Positions 29,053 through 38,271 of a stretch of DNA of 64,000 nt are shown here, in pieces. The stretch's first letter is position 1; each line of letters begins with the position of its first letter. Origin of the DNA: Psychrobacter sp. P11G3 (GTDB taxonomy: Bacteria > Pseudomonadota > Gammaproteobacteria > Pseudomonadales > Moraxellaceae); assembly GCF_001435845.1 (NCBI RefSeq), contig NZ_CM003596.1, positions 2,181,137 to 2,245,136 on the forward strand. Direction: 5' to 3'. Both the position numbers and the translations under genes were made by a program. The notes beneath the pieces were generated by a model. It was given only the letters and a program-made list of their open reading frames with translations. It searched no databases and was not told the DNA's origin.

Positions 29053-29114
29053 GAGCTATTCAATATCGTGTTAATTAGTAAGCACTATTTAATATCGTAC
29101 TAACTTTTCAATTA

Positions 29115-30284
29115 CTAAATTACAGGGTTAATCGTTGGAATTTTCTGTGCTTTACGCTCGTTTTGCGCGGCTTTATCCGTCTCTGTCGAATAAGGCTTAT
29201 CACTAGCGAACTTAGGATTGAACGTTTGCGTCCTTGGTGATACAGGTAAACCAATCTCAGCCAAACTATCCGTCTGCCCAGCTTGAATATTGTCGCCTTC
29301 AAATAAACGCTCATCATTATCACGGTCAAGACTGAGTGTTTCAAAGTCAAATAGCTCACGATCAGCTAACTGTGATGGCGCTACGTTTTGCATTGCCTTA
29401 AAGATCGAAGCCAATCGCTGCGGGTGAGCATCATCCCATTCACGCAGCATATCGTTGATGATGGCACGCTGTAGATTGGTCTGGCTGCCACACAGATTAC
29501 AAGGAATGATGGGGAATTCCTTTAATTTGGCGTACTCAATGATGTCTTTTTCTTCGACATAGGCCAATGGGCGAATCAGCATATTTTGCTTGTCATCACT
29601 CAGTAGCTTGGGCGGCATTGATTTGAGCGCACCACCATGGAATAAGTTCAAAAAGAAGGTCGCCAGCATATCATCACGATGATGGCCAAGGGCAATCTTA
29701 GTCGCGCCAATTTGTTTGGCAAAGCCATATAGTGAGCCGCGGCGTAGACGTGAGCATGCAGAGCAATAAGTCTTGCCTTCTGGCACCACGCTTTTGACGA
29801 TGCTATATGTGTCTTTTTCTAAAATATAGTGAGCAATGCCCTGCTCGTTTAGATACGCAGGTAAAATGTCTTCCGGATAGCCTGGCTGCTTTTGATCAAG
29901 ATTCACCGCGACGATATCAAAATGAATCGGTGCAATGCGTTTTAGCAGCAATAAAATATCGAGTAAGGTATAGCTGTCTTTACCACCCGAAACACAGACC
30001 ATTACCACATCACCATCTTCGATCATATTAAAATCGCGGATTGCCCAAGAGACTTGGCGACGCAGCTTCTTTTGTAGTTTACGAAAGTACGCTGACTCGG
30101 TAGGTGCTTGCGCATCGGCAAACTGCTCGTCAATCATGTCCTCATCACTGCCATCTTCAGAGACGTCATCGTACTCTCTACTATCAGTATCGGTGTCTAA
30201 AGCCTGACTATCAAAGCTCATTGCATCAGATATATCATCAGCTTGAGAAGGAATATTTGGCGTAAATAAGGTTGCTGCGGTCAT
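29115..30284 (-). CDS. ttcA: tRNA 2-thiocytidine(32) synthetase TtcA
   Basis: 389 residues. The PP-loop ATP motif SGGKDS is at 99-104. The iron-sulfur cysteine pairs are CSAC (174/177) and CNLC (262/265), and [11 protein letters not shown] follows. TtcA thiolates C32 of certain tRNAs. Relative to E. coli TtcA (about 310 aa), it has about 60 extra acidic residues at the N-terminus (rich in D, S, E) and a C-terminal extension past residue 330, both apparently disordered. Such tails are common in this lineage. It diverges from queC. Confidence 0.95.
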   Translation of the reverse strand: MTAATLFTPNIPSQADDISDAMSFDSQALDTDTDSREYDDVSEDGSDEDMIDEQFADAQAPTESAYFRKLQKKLRRQVSWAIRDFNMIEDGDVVMVCVSGGKDSYTLLDILLLLKRIAPIHFDIVAVNLDQKQPGYPEDILPAYLNEQGIAHYILEKDTYSIVKSVVPEGKTYCSACSRLRRGSLYGFAKQIGATKIALGHHRDDMLATFFLNLFHGGALKSMPPKLLSDDKQNMLIRPLAYVEEKDIIEYAKLKEFPIIPCNLCGSQTNLQRAIINDMLREWDDAHPQRLASIFKAMQNVAPSQLADRELFDFETLSLDRDNDERLFEGDNIQAGQTDSLAEIGLPVSPRTQTFNPKFASDKPYSTETDKAAQNERKAQKIPTINPVI

Positions 30285-30520
30285 AAGTTACTCAATATCT
30301 TTATAAGGGTGATTTTACTATAAAGCGATTTGCGATAAGGCTTTTAAAGCATTATCACCAATGTCATGTGACTGATACTTTAAAAGCTGCGATTATAACA
30401 AATATTGCTAACAGATTGAAAAGATGACAGTAATACCGACTTTATTTTATTGCAGTGCTATGTAAACTAGCTTAGTGACGGGTGATTGGTCGCTTCGTGG
30501 TTCTGTAGTAGACGTATTTT

Positions 30521-30529
30521 TGCTAAAAT
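30521..30529 (+). promoter_or_regulatory. Extended -10 promoter element of queC
   Basis: TGCTAAAAT lies 34 bases before the start. No good -35 box is seen, which is usual for extended -10 promoters. No preQ1 riboswitch pattern was recognised downstream. Confidence 0.4.
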
Positions 30530-30562
30530 AGCCGTTTTCGTAAACCAATAATAGATATCACT

Positions 30563-31339
30563 ATGACTAACGTTACTTTGCAAAACACCTCCGATCAAGC
30601 ATCAGATGCTGACTTAGCTGCTCTTACCAAAAGCCAAAATGCGGTTGTCCTTTTATCAGGCGGTCTCGATTCAGTGACTTGCTTATATTGGGCAAAAGCG
30701 CGCTATGCATCAGTGACAGCAGTCAGCTTTAACTATGGTCAGCGTCACAATAGTGAACTTGTGGCCGCAAAGACCATCGCTGAGACAGCAGGTGTCAATC
30801 ATAGAATCATTGATATCGATATCGCACAACTGGGTGGTTCATCACTAACAGATCACAGCATGATTGTGCCAGACGGTGATTCGGATAAATTCCCTAGCAA
30901 AAAACGCGACGAAATCGATAACGACGCTATCCCAAATACCTATGTGCCTGCGCGTAATACTATCTTCTTATCATACGCGTTAGCAGTCGCCGAAGTCACT
31001 GATGCCAACCATATCGTCATCGGTGTCAGCTCAGTTGACTATTCTGGCTACCCTGACTGTCGCCCAGAGTATATAGCTGCCTTTGAACATATGGCCAATC
31101 TCGCGACAAAAGCGGGCGTTACTGGTCATCGCTTATCGATTCAAACGCCATTGCAGCAATTATCAAAAGCCCAAACCATTGAGCTTGGTCTGTCATTAGG
31201 TGTTGATTACGGACAGACGATTTCTTGTTATCGCGCAGATGCCAATGGTCTTGCTTGCGGTGTTTGTGATAGTTGCGCATTGCGTCGTCAAGGCTTTGCC
31301 CAAGCTGGCGTCACTGACCCTACTCATTATCAGTCTTAA
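30563..31339 (+). CDS. queC: 7-cyano-7-deazaguanine synthase
   Basis: 258 residues. PP-loop SGGLDS at 32-37 and a C-terminal zinc site with C222, C232, C235 and C238 in the order [34 protein letters not shown] and [18 protein letters not shown] are QueC hallmarks. QueC converts 7-carboxy-7-deazaguanine to preQ0 in the queuosine route. An N-terminal extension of about 25 residues precedes the PP-loop domain. Confidence 0.95.
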   Translation: MTNVTLQNTSDQASDADLAALTKSQNAVVLLSGGLDSVTCLYWAKARYASVTAVSFNYGQRHNSELVAAKTIAETAGVNHRIIDIDIAQLGGSSLTDHSMIVPDGDSDKFPSKKRDEIDNDAIPNTYVPARNTIFLSYALAVAEVTDANHIVIGVSSVDYSGYPDCRPEYIAAFEHMANLATKAGVTGHRLSIQTPLQQLSKAQTIELGLSLGVDYGQTISCYRADANGLACGVCDSCALRRQGFAQAGVTDPTHYQS

Positions 31340-31665
31340 TTAATTTTAGTCAGTCCTATATAAATTGGATAAGGTATAAGGCGCGCTTATTCCGCTATCC
31401 TTCGTTATGTTTAAATCATATCGAACCGACTATGTATTAACGCTAAACGCTGCGTGAAATGATGAGACCCATCAACATTCGCGCAACATTCGCTTGCATT
31501 AACACAGCACGTCGTTCTTGTATTCTAATCGACATACTTGCTATCGTATGAACGATTATATTTATCGAAAGATGTAACTGACGATATCGGTCACTCATAT
31601 ATTGATGAGTTGACTTTGCATTGAGCAAAAGATAAAAAATTGACGCTACCCGTAAGAGGAAATTT
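31340..31665. other. Region between queC and the small secreted protein gene
   Basis: 326 bases. No gene or clear hairpin with a T run is supported. A long minus-strand open frame crosses it but overlaps the secreted protein gene and looks like chance. Confidence 0.35.
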
Positions 31666-31995
31666 ATGAAGTTGTTGCCAGTACTACCCCTAGCCTTAGC
31701 GGCCCTGTTTGCCATGCCACAAGCCAACGCTGCTGACATTAAGCAAGACAATATTAATTCATGTGTTAATGGCGCAGTCAAATACAAAGTCGCTGACAAA
31801 AGCAACGCAACCAAACTATGTAACTGTACTATTGGTGTGCGCAGCAACATGACTATCGGTCAAATGTGGGAAATCGAAAGCTACGCGCAGGACAAAAAAG
31901 ACCCTTCTAATCTGCCATATGTGAAAGCGATGCAAAAAGATTTGCAGCAGTGCACCGTTGGCTTGGATTTGAAGAAGCCACAAAAACCTGCTTAA
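31666..31995 (+). CDS. Small secreted four-cysteine protein
   Basis: 109 residues. A clear Sec signal peptide (KLLPVLPLALAALFAMPQANA, cut after ANA near residue 22) leaves a mature protein of about 87 residues with four cysteines (C33, C52, C54, C96). The NACVNGAVKY.V.DKSNA-like pattern suggests a conserved periplasmic fold, perhaps disulfide-bonded, but I cannot name a family. The ribosome site GAGG lies upstream and a strong terminator downstream. Confidence 0.8.
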   Translation: MKLLPVLPLALAALFAMPQANAADIKQDNINSCVNGAVKYKVADKSNATKLCNCTIGVRSNMTIGQMWEIESYAQDKKDPSNLPYVKAMQKDLQQCTVGLDLKKPQKPA

Positions 31996-32016
31996 TCTCT
32001 AATCGTTTGATATACA

Positions 32017-32043
32017 AAAGACTGGCCATTGCCAGTCTTTTTT
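32017..32043 (+). terminator. Terminator after the small secreted protein
   Basis: Stem AAAGACTGGC / GCCAGTCTTT with a 4-base loop and a T run. Confidence 0.9.
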
Positions 32044-32170
32044 GTTGCCAATGAATGGGCAAAGTGTAAAACTGATTATTTATTTCTACTAATCTGCCTA
32101 TAATAAGAACACTATAAATAGAACCATCATTAAACCAATACACATAACTAAAACTAATAAGGATTTTATA

Positions 32171-32668
32171 ATGGCCAAGCCAACGACAGAAACCATTCAC
32201 CTACCTGATTTTCCAGTAACCATAGTACGCAAGCTTGCTGGCAACTTTATTCATGATGAAATCAATCTAAAAGAAATGGTCGCCAATACCGATAAAGGTC
32301 TTATTCTCTATTTTTATCCCAAAGACAATACGCCAGGCTGCACCACACAGGCAACAGATTTTACTTCGTACCTTCATGACTTCGATGAGCTGGGCTACGA
32401 CATTATTGGCGTCTCTCGTGATAGTGTTGAATCTCATGAAAAATTTATCGACAAATATGACTTGCAGATTCCACTCATCAGTGACGCTGATGAAAAACTA
32501 TGCCAGTATTTTGACGTTATCAAAGAAAAAAATATGTACGGCAAAGTTACGCTAGGCCTTGTACGTTCGGCATTTGTATTCAATAAAAACAGTGAACTGA
32601 CTCATGCCCAGCGTAACCTACGTGCCAAAGACTATACCAGTCGCTTACTGACTATATTGGCGCCATAA
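32171..32668 (+). CDS. bcp: Peroxiredoxin, Bcp/PrxQ family, one-cysteine form
   Basis: 165 residues. The peroxidatic cysteine is Cys57 in YFYPKDNTPGCTTQATDF. In E. coli Bcp a resolving cysteine sits five residues later; here that place is a threonine (T62). The only other cysteine is C111 (KLCQYFDV), so it probably works with an external reductant or an atypical resolving Cys. Bcp enzymes reduce H2O2 and organic peroxides. AAGGA precedes the ATG. A flavin disulfide reductase gene lies 145 bases downstream. Confidence 0.92.
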   Translation: MAKPTTETIHLPDFPVTIVRKLAGNFIHDEINLKEMVANTDKGLILYFYPKDNTPGCTTQATDFTSYLHDFDELGYDIIGVSRDSVESHEKFIDKYDLQIPLISDADEKLCQYFDVIKEKNMYGKVTLGLVRSAFVFNKNSELTHAQRNLRAKDYTSRLLTILAP

Positions 32669-32813
32669 TTCCTGGTTATGTAATTAGGTCAGTATTATTG
32701 ACGTTATAGTTAAATCAGCATTGATCATAAGAACCATAAAAACCGAATAAAAAAATATAAGCCAAGCATTCAATCTATTACTGAATATAACCTTGCCCCT
32801 ATTAGAGAATAAT

Positions 32814-34304
32814 ATGAATAAACAATCTGACACGACTACCGACGATACGTCGAAAGAAGTCACGCGCAAAGTATCTGTCGCTATTATTGGTGCGGGTACC
32901 GCAGGTCAAAACGCTTTTCGCCAAGCAAGTAAAATCAAAGATGACGTGGTCATTATTAATGAAGGATTTTGGACTACGACCTGTATTGCGGTCGGCTGTA
33001 TGCCTAGTAAGCTGTTAATTGCAGCTGCGGATCGCGCACATGACGCCAACCATTCTGATGAATTTGGTATCCATGCGTCCGCGAAAATCGATGGCAAACG
33101 AGTCATGGAGCGTGTGCGTGACGAACGCAGTCATTTTGCCAGCTACATCAAAAGACAAGTAGACAGCTGGCCTGACCATAAGAAAATCGACGGTCGTGCT
33201 CGTATCAATGAACAAGGGCTAATCGAGGTCAGTGGTGAGCTAATTGCTGCTGAGCAAATCATTGTCGCCACCGGTAGCTCGCCGTTTATTCCTGATGGGT
33301 GGGCGGACAAGCTTGGTGATACCATGCTCACTTCTGATAGTGTCTTTGAACTTGAAGACTTACCAAAAACGATGGCTGTCGTCGGTGCTGGTGCCATCGG
33401 TCTAGAGCTTGCACAAGCATTCACACGCTTGGGTGTAGAAGTCACGCTGCTAAACCGTGCCAAACAAGTGGCTGGTCTAAAAGATGATGATATTAATAAT
33501 AAAGCCATGGATTGCTTAAGTCATGAACTAACCATGCATTTAGGCAGCGAAATTACCGATGTAGGTACAACAGCAGATGAAGGTAATAAAAGTGCGTTTA
33601 TCAAATATAAAGACAGCGCTGGTGAGTCTCAGCAATGGCAAGGCGAGTACGTCTTAGTTGCTACTGGTCGTCGCAACAATATTAAGCAGCTGGGTATCGA
33701 AAACTTGGGCGTTGAGCTAGACGATAAGAACCGTCCAAAAGATTTAAGTAAAAAAACAGGTCAGATTGGCGACTTAAACGTCTATATCGTTGGTGATGCC
33801 AATGCTAATATTCCGTTACTGCATGTGGCCAGCGATGAAGGCTATAGTGCGGGCAGCATGGTCTGCGAAAACACAGAAGCGGCCTATATTCGCCCACCTG
33901 CGACCCCTTTCTCTATCGTATTTTGCTCACCGCAAATCGTCAATGTTGGTATGTCGCTACCAGAGATTCAAAAAGATTCAGAACTCGAATTTGTTATCGG
34001 TAGTGTGAGCTTTGATAATCAAGGACGTAGCCGTGTAATGGGTGTCAACTGCGGCTTACTACATATCTATGGCTGTAAAAAGACAGACAGAATTTTAGGC
34101 GCCAGTATGGTCGGTCCTGACGCTGAATATATCGGTCATATACTTGCTACGGCGATTACCAATGATCTGAGTATTAAAGATATGCTCGACACCCCTTTTT
34201 ATCATCCAACGATACTAGAGGGTCTACGTACGGCGCTACGTGATGTTCAATATAAAATGGAGATACCTTTCCAGTCTCTAGATGCCCAAAAGGATAATTC
34301 TTAA
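32814..34304 (+). CDS. Flavin-dependent disulfide oxidoreductase, dihydrolipoamide dehydrogenase-like
   Basis: 496 residues from the ATG at 32814 (a TTG at 32793 adds seven). FAD motif IIGAGTAGQNAF, redox pair CIAVGC (C57 and C62), a central NAD motif AVVGAGAIGLELAQAF and a C-terminal interface with FYHPTILEGL. Canonical Lpd and mercuric reductases have GGTCVNVGCIPSK; here it is TTCIAVGCMPSK, so the subfamily is divergent. Lpd-type oxidoreductases reduce disulfides with NAD(P)H. It may be a reductase for the preceding peroxiredoxin, but this is context only. Confidence 0.85.
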   Translation: MNKQSDTTTDDTSKEVTRKVSVAIIGAGTAGQNAFRQASKIKDDVVIINEGFWTTTCIAVGCMPSKLLIAAADRAHDANHSDEFGIHASAKIDGKRVMERVRDERSHFASYIKRQVDSWPDHKKIDGRARINEQGLIEVSGELIAAEQIIVATGSSPFIPDGWADKLGDTMLTSDSVFELEDLPKTMAVVGAGAIGLELAQAFTRLGVEVTLLNRAKQVAGLKDDDINNKAMDCLSHELTMHLGSEITDVGTTADEGNKSAFIKYKDSAGESQQWQGEYVLVATGRRNNIKQLGIENLGVELDDKNRPKDLSKKTGQIGDLNVYIVGDANANIPLLHVASDEGYSAGSMVCENTEAAYIRPPATPFSIVFCSPQIVNVGMSLPEIQKDSELEFVIGSVSFDNQGRSRVMGVNCGLLHIYGCKKTDRILGASMVGPDAEYIGHILATAITNDLSIKDMLDTPFYHPTILEGLRTALRDVQYKMEIPFQSLDAQKDNS

Positions 34305-34456
34305 TAGGTGGTTTAGGTAGCTAAGTCCTCAAGTCAGTAATGCTTTCAAGTTGATAGTAATTAGTCTTAACTGTTACTTTATTTGATTGCCTTGACGACT
34401 TGAGGTAATTTATAAATAGATATTCGTTTACAACTTTTTGTACAAACACATCCTGC

Positions 34457-35653
34457 ATGGACGAAAAAATGCCAATCGCTAGTGTTACCGACTTTTTTCA
34501 AGAGATCGTTCGCGACTTACATACTAGCCTATATCTTGCTCTCGGCGGCTCTATAGATGAAGAGTCACTTAATTGGTCCTCTCAAGCAGTAGAATTGGCG
34601 AGCACTGGCATCAAAATCCTAATACTGCTTGCGGTATTGGGATTTTTTTATTGGTTGGCCAATTATATCCTTAGGCAAAGCCGTGCCAAAATTCGATTGA
34701 ATGAGCGCCGCACCAAGATTGTCCGTTCAGTTTTGCGCTATGTCTGGATTGTCGCCAGTCTGATAGCGATTATGAGTCAGATAAACTTTGAGCCAGAAAC
34801 CATCAAGGCCACCGCGAAGGCAAGCACTTGGGCGGGCATCTATTACGTACTTTGGGCATCATCAGGACAAATCATTCACAAAGTCCTACAGCACTATGGT
34901 CTCAATGCTTCCATAGAGCAGCTACTCAAAAATATTTTATCTGTATTACTATTGGTACTCGGGCTTGCCAGCGTCATGGCGCAATTTGGCTTTGACATTG
35001 TATCGTTAGTAGCAGGTTTGGGTATTGTTGGTTTGGCGGTTGGTTTTGCTGCTCAATCGACGCTTGCTAATTTTATCGCTGGTATCACCATTCTGCTTGA
35101 GCAGTCTTTTCAAGTCGGTGATTGGATTCATATCAATGACAATGAAGGGCGCGTGGTACTTATCGCGTTGCGCACCACTCATATTCTCACTCGAGACAAC
35201 ATCACTGTCATTATTCCAAACTCTAATGTTGCCTCATCAGAAGTCATCAACCTGACTTCCAAAAACTTTATCCGTTTTGATATTCGCGTACGTATCGCGT
35301 TCGAAGATGATATAGAAACGGCTCGCAAGGAGATCTTGCAAGTACTCAGCAATACCGATGCGGTGCTTAATCGTCCTGAGACTTCAGCGACTGTGGCAGA
35401 AATTGGTGAGTACGGGGTGTTCTTTATCGTACGCTTTTGGGTCAAACCAGCAGCCGTTGCCCGTATCCCCAAAATTAAAGAAGTGCTGCAAGAAGAGATT
35501 AAAATTGCGTTTGATGCGGCTAATATTTCTACGCCCTATCCGCATATGCGATTGCTGATGCCAAAGGATGTTGACTACCCTATTGCGACCAAGCCCTTTG
35601 CGACCACCACTCAAATCGTCCCAGAGGAATTACCACTGACGAAGGGTGAGTAG
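34457..35653 (+). CDS. mscS: Mechanosensitive ion channel, MscS family
   Basis: 398 residues. Three or more N-terminal membrane segments are followed by the TM3/beta-domain signature of MscS: GIVGLAVGFAAQSTLANFIAGITILLEQ, then VGDWIHI...GRVVLIALRTTHI and the PNSNVASSEVINLT segment. It is an inner-membrane channel that opens under membrane tension to release solutes on osmotic downshock. It is about 110 residues longer than E. coli MscS, with an extra helix at the start. Confidence 0.92.
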   Translation: MDEKMPIASVTDFFQEIVRDLHTSLYLALGGSIDEESLNWSSQAVELASTGIKILILLAVLGFFYWLANYILRQSRAKIRLNERRTKIVRSVLRYVWIVASLIAIMSQINFEPETIKATAKASTWAGIYYVLWASSGQIIHKVLQHYGLNASIEQLLKNILSVLLLVLGLASVMAQFGFDIVSLVAGLGIVGLAVGFAAQSTLANFIAGITILLEQSFQVGDWIHINDNEGRVVLIALRTTHILTRDNITVIIPNSNVASSEVINLTSKNFIRFDIRVRIAFEDDIETARKEILQVLSNTDAVLNRPETSATVAEIGEYGVFFIVRFWVKPAAVARIPKIKEVLQEEIKIAFDAANISTPYPHMRLLMPKDVDYPIATKPFATTTQIVPEELPLTKGE

Positions 35654-35732
35654 AGAATTTATTGTCACGTATTTAGCTATCACATCTTAAAATCTTAAAC
35701 ACGGCTACTTTGAACCATCCTACTGTGAATTA

Positions 35733-35741
35733 TGGTAAAAT
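35733..35741 (+). promoter_or_regulatory. Extended -10 element before rlmKL
   Basis: TGGTAAAAT (within TATGGTAAAAT) lies 63 bases upstream of the rlmKL start. No strong -35 box. Confidence 0.4.
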
Positions 35742-35803
35742 TGCCGGTTACACCGATTATCTTATTATTTGCTTTTTTGTCAATTTAGCCCACAGGTACC
35801 CGT

Positions 35804-38110
35804 ATGACCGAACAAACCGCGCCCGCATCTCTAACAGCAGCTTCACCAGAGTTGTCGCTTGATCTTATTATTACCTGTGCCGATGGGCTTGAGGCACCAC
35901 TGCAGACTGAGCTAACTAGCTTTGGCATTGACAGCGAAATCAAAAGTACCGGCCGTCTAGCTGTCACTGGTGGCTTACGTGAGCTATATACTATTTGCCT
36001 ATGGTCACGCGTAGCCTCGCGGGTATTGATGCTGATTAAACGTAAAAACATCAATGCAGAATACGATGTCGCAGAGCAGCTATACGGCTTGGCAAAATCG
36101 GTCAATTGGACTGAGCAGTTTAGCCTAGAGCAAACCTTTGCTATCCGTCTGTCTGTTGATAAGCGTGTCGCTGTCAGTCAGCAGTTTGCGATGCTACGTA
36201 TCAAGGATGCGATTGCCGATACGTTTAACGAAGTTTACGATAGCCGTCCTAACGTCGATAGCAAAAATCCAGACTTCTCTGTTTTTGCAACTATCAATGA
36301 TAAGCAAGCAGAGCTGTATTTAGATTTATCCGGTACCAGTTTGCATCGCCGTGGTTACCGTGTGGCCATGACAGAAGCACCACTAAAAGAAAACTTGGCA
36401 GCTGCCCTACTCTATAGCGCTGGTTGGCACAAGAAAAATGAAGCTGGCGACGCACCTTTCTATAATGCGTTAATCGACCCAATGTGCGGTTCTGGAACGT
36501 TCCTTATCGAAGCGCTATTGATGCATTGCGACTATGCCGTGGGTATCGACAAAGCTGCCAATCAATTTGGCTTTTACCAGTGGCAGCATCATAACGAGAC
36601 GCTATGGCAAGAGATGATCGATGATGCTCAAACGCGTTTCCGCGAAGCATTAGAGATTGCCAATGAGCAGCCTGATACATTGCCGCTTATGCTAGGCTTT
36701 GATGCTGATAGTGGTGCGATTCTTGCCACAGAAAAGAACTTAATTGCCGCAGGTTTACAAGACCTTTTACCGCTACTCGATATCGAACATCGTGCGCTTG
36801 ACCAACTCAGCAACGTGCTCAAGCCATTAGTCAATGATGGTCGATTGAGCAATCCTTTGGTCATTACCAACCCACCGTATGGTGAGCGTTTAGGTGATGA
36901 AGAAATGATTAAGCCGTTGTATCAAGCAATTGGGCTGATATTGCAAGACAGCTTTGCCGGTAGTGGCATTGACCCGATGCTTGGCATATTGGCCTCTCAT
37001 GTCGAACAAGTAGATATTCTACCGATTAAAGAACCAAAAACCTTACGCTGTCATAACGGTGCCATCACTGTCTATTTCCGCTACGGAACGCTTATCGCTG
37101 GACAAACTGGCAACCTTGTTAGTCGTTTTGAGAAACGCGAGATTGAAGTAGAAGAGGGTCAAGACTTCATTAATCGTCTGCAAAAAAACCTTGCTAAGCT
37201 TAAAAAACTGGCCAAAAAAGACAATGTAAGCAACATTCGTGTTTACGATGCTGATTTACCTGATTTCAAAGTTGCGATCGATTTATACGGTGATTATGCG
37301 CATGTGCAAGAATATGCGCCGCCAAAGACCATCCCGCCTGAGACCGCAAAAAAACGCTTTAACTTGGCATTGATGGGTATCCGTGAAGTCTTTGATATTA
37401 ACCGTGAACAGATCTTTATCAAAACGCGTGCCCGTCAGTCTGGAAACGACCAATACAGTAAGCAGAACACCACAGAAAAACGTGGCAAGTTTCATGTTGC
37501 GCGTGAAGATGGTGCCTATCTGTATGTCAACTTTACAGATTATTTAGATACCGGTCTGTTTATCGATCACCGTAATATGCGTGCTCGTATCAAGGACAAC
37601 AGCCGCGGTAAAGCAGTACTTAACCTGTTCGCTTATACTTGTACCGCAAGTGTGCATGCAGCGCTTGCTGGTGCGAAAAAAGTCACTAGCGTTGATTTGT
37701 CACAGAACTATCTAGATTGGGGCAAACAAAACTTTGTCTTGAACGGTTTGGACGTTAGCCGCAATAAATACCAATTCGTTGCTGCCGATATCTTTGAGTG
37801 GATTAAAGACAATACCGAGCAGTTCGATGTTATCTTTATTGATCCACCGACCTTCTCAAACTCTAAGAAATTCCAAGGTACTTTTGATGTACAACGTGAC
37901 CATGCTGCATTGATTAATCGTGCCATGAACCGCCTCACCTCTGATGGCGTCTTATACTTTTCTAACAACTTTACGCGTTTTGAGTTAGATGAGCAGTTGA
38001 CTCAGCGTTATGACATCATTGATATCACGCAAAAAACCATTGGCTTTGATTTCAATATCAAAAAACCGATTCATCAAAGCTTTGAGATTCGTCATCGTCA
38101 AAGTCTATAA
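35804..38110 (+). CDS. rlmKL: Bifunctional 23S rRNA methyltransferase RlmKL
   Basis: 768 residues. An N-terminal THUMP-like domain (about 15-170) precedes the RlmL domain with DPMCGSGTFLIEALLM and NPPYGERLG (catalytic), and the C-terminal RlmK domain with VLNLFAYTCTASVHAALAGA and FIDPPTFSNSK. RlmKL makes m2G2445 and m7G2069 in 23S rRNA. The stop is followed 60 bases later by the IS982 element; the natural terminator lies beyond the IS, near 39276. Confidence 0.95.
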   Translation: MTEQTAPASLTAASPELSLDLIITCADGLEAPLQTELTSFGIDSEIKSTGRLAVTGGLRELYTICLWSRVASRVLMLIKRKNINAEYDVAEQLYGLAKSVNWTEQFSLEQTFAIRLSVDKRVAVSQQFAMLRIKDAIADTFNEVYDSRPNVDSKNPDFSVFATINDKQAELYLDLSGTSLHRRGYRVAMTEAPLKENLAAALLYSAGWHKKNEAGDAPFYNALIDPMCGSGTFLIEALLMHCDYAVGIDKAANQFGFYQWQHHNETLWQEMIDDAQTRFREALEIANEQPDTLPLMLGFDADSGAILATEKNLIAAGLQDLLPLLDIEHRALDQLSNVLKPLVNDGRLSNPLVITNPPYGERLGDEEMIKPLYQAIGLILQDSFAGSGIDPMLGILASHVEQVDILPIKEPKTLRCHNGAITVYFRYGTLIAGQTGNLVSRFEKREIEVEEGQDFINRLQKNLAKLKKLAKKDNVSNIRVYDADLPDFKVAIDLYGDYAHVQEYAPPKTIPPETAKKRFNLALMGIREVFDINREQIFIKTRARQSGNDQYSKQNTTEKRGKFHVAREDGAYLYVNFTDYLDTGLFIDHRNMRARIKDNSRGKAVLNLFAYTCTASVHAALAGAKKVTSVDLSQNYLDWGKQNFVLNGLDVSRNKYQFVAADIFEWIKDNTEQFDVIFIDPPTFSNSKKFQGTFDVQRDHAALINRAMNRLTSDGVLYFSNNFTRFELDEQLTQRYDIIDITQKTIGFDFNIKKPIHQSFEIRHRQSL

Positions 38111-38164
38111 TTCGAAGTTTTAAATTTAAAGCTTAGAATCTAAAGTCCGTAAACAGGATTTTGA

Positions 38165-38170
38165 TAAATA
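38165..38170 (+). repeat. Target site duplication, left copy
   Basis: TAAATA immediately before the IS left end; the same sequence is at 39197-39202. If the terminal A is shared, the duplication is 7 bp (TAAATAA). Confidence 0.75.
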
Positions 38171-38188
38171 ACCCCAGTTCGGGATAAG
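38171..38188 (+). repeat. IS left inverted repeat
   Basis: 18 bases, perfectly inverted at 39179-39196. Confidence 0.9.
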
Positions 38189-38210
38189 GGCTCAAAAAAA
38201 AAATAAAAAA

Positions 38211-38268
38211 AGAAGTCCGAAGTTGCTAAAGTAAGTTTACCAAGACAAACTTCACAACAAGGACTTCT
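38211..38268 (+). promoter_or_regulatory. 5' leader hairpin that covers the transposase ribosome site
   Basis: AGAAGTCC (38211-38218) pairs with GGACTTCT (38261-38268), and GAAGTT (38219-38224) with AACTTC (38248-38253). The AAGGA ribosome site (38259-38263) lies in the right arm. Folding would hide it. This resembles the way other IS elements block expression from transcripts entering from outside; here rlmKL reads directly into it. Confidence 0.5.
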
Positions 38269-38271
38269 TAC

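Noticed and set aside
30285..30562. preQ1 riboswitch upstream of queC
   Set aside because: There is no short stem-loop followed by an A-rich tail near the start; only an extended -10 promoter is seen.
31443..31850. 135-codon open frame on the minus strand
   Set aside because: It overlaps the secreted protein gene, has no ribosome site and no recognisable domain; its hydrophobic look comes from the complement of the signal peptide.
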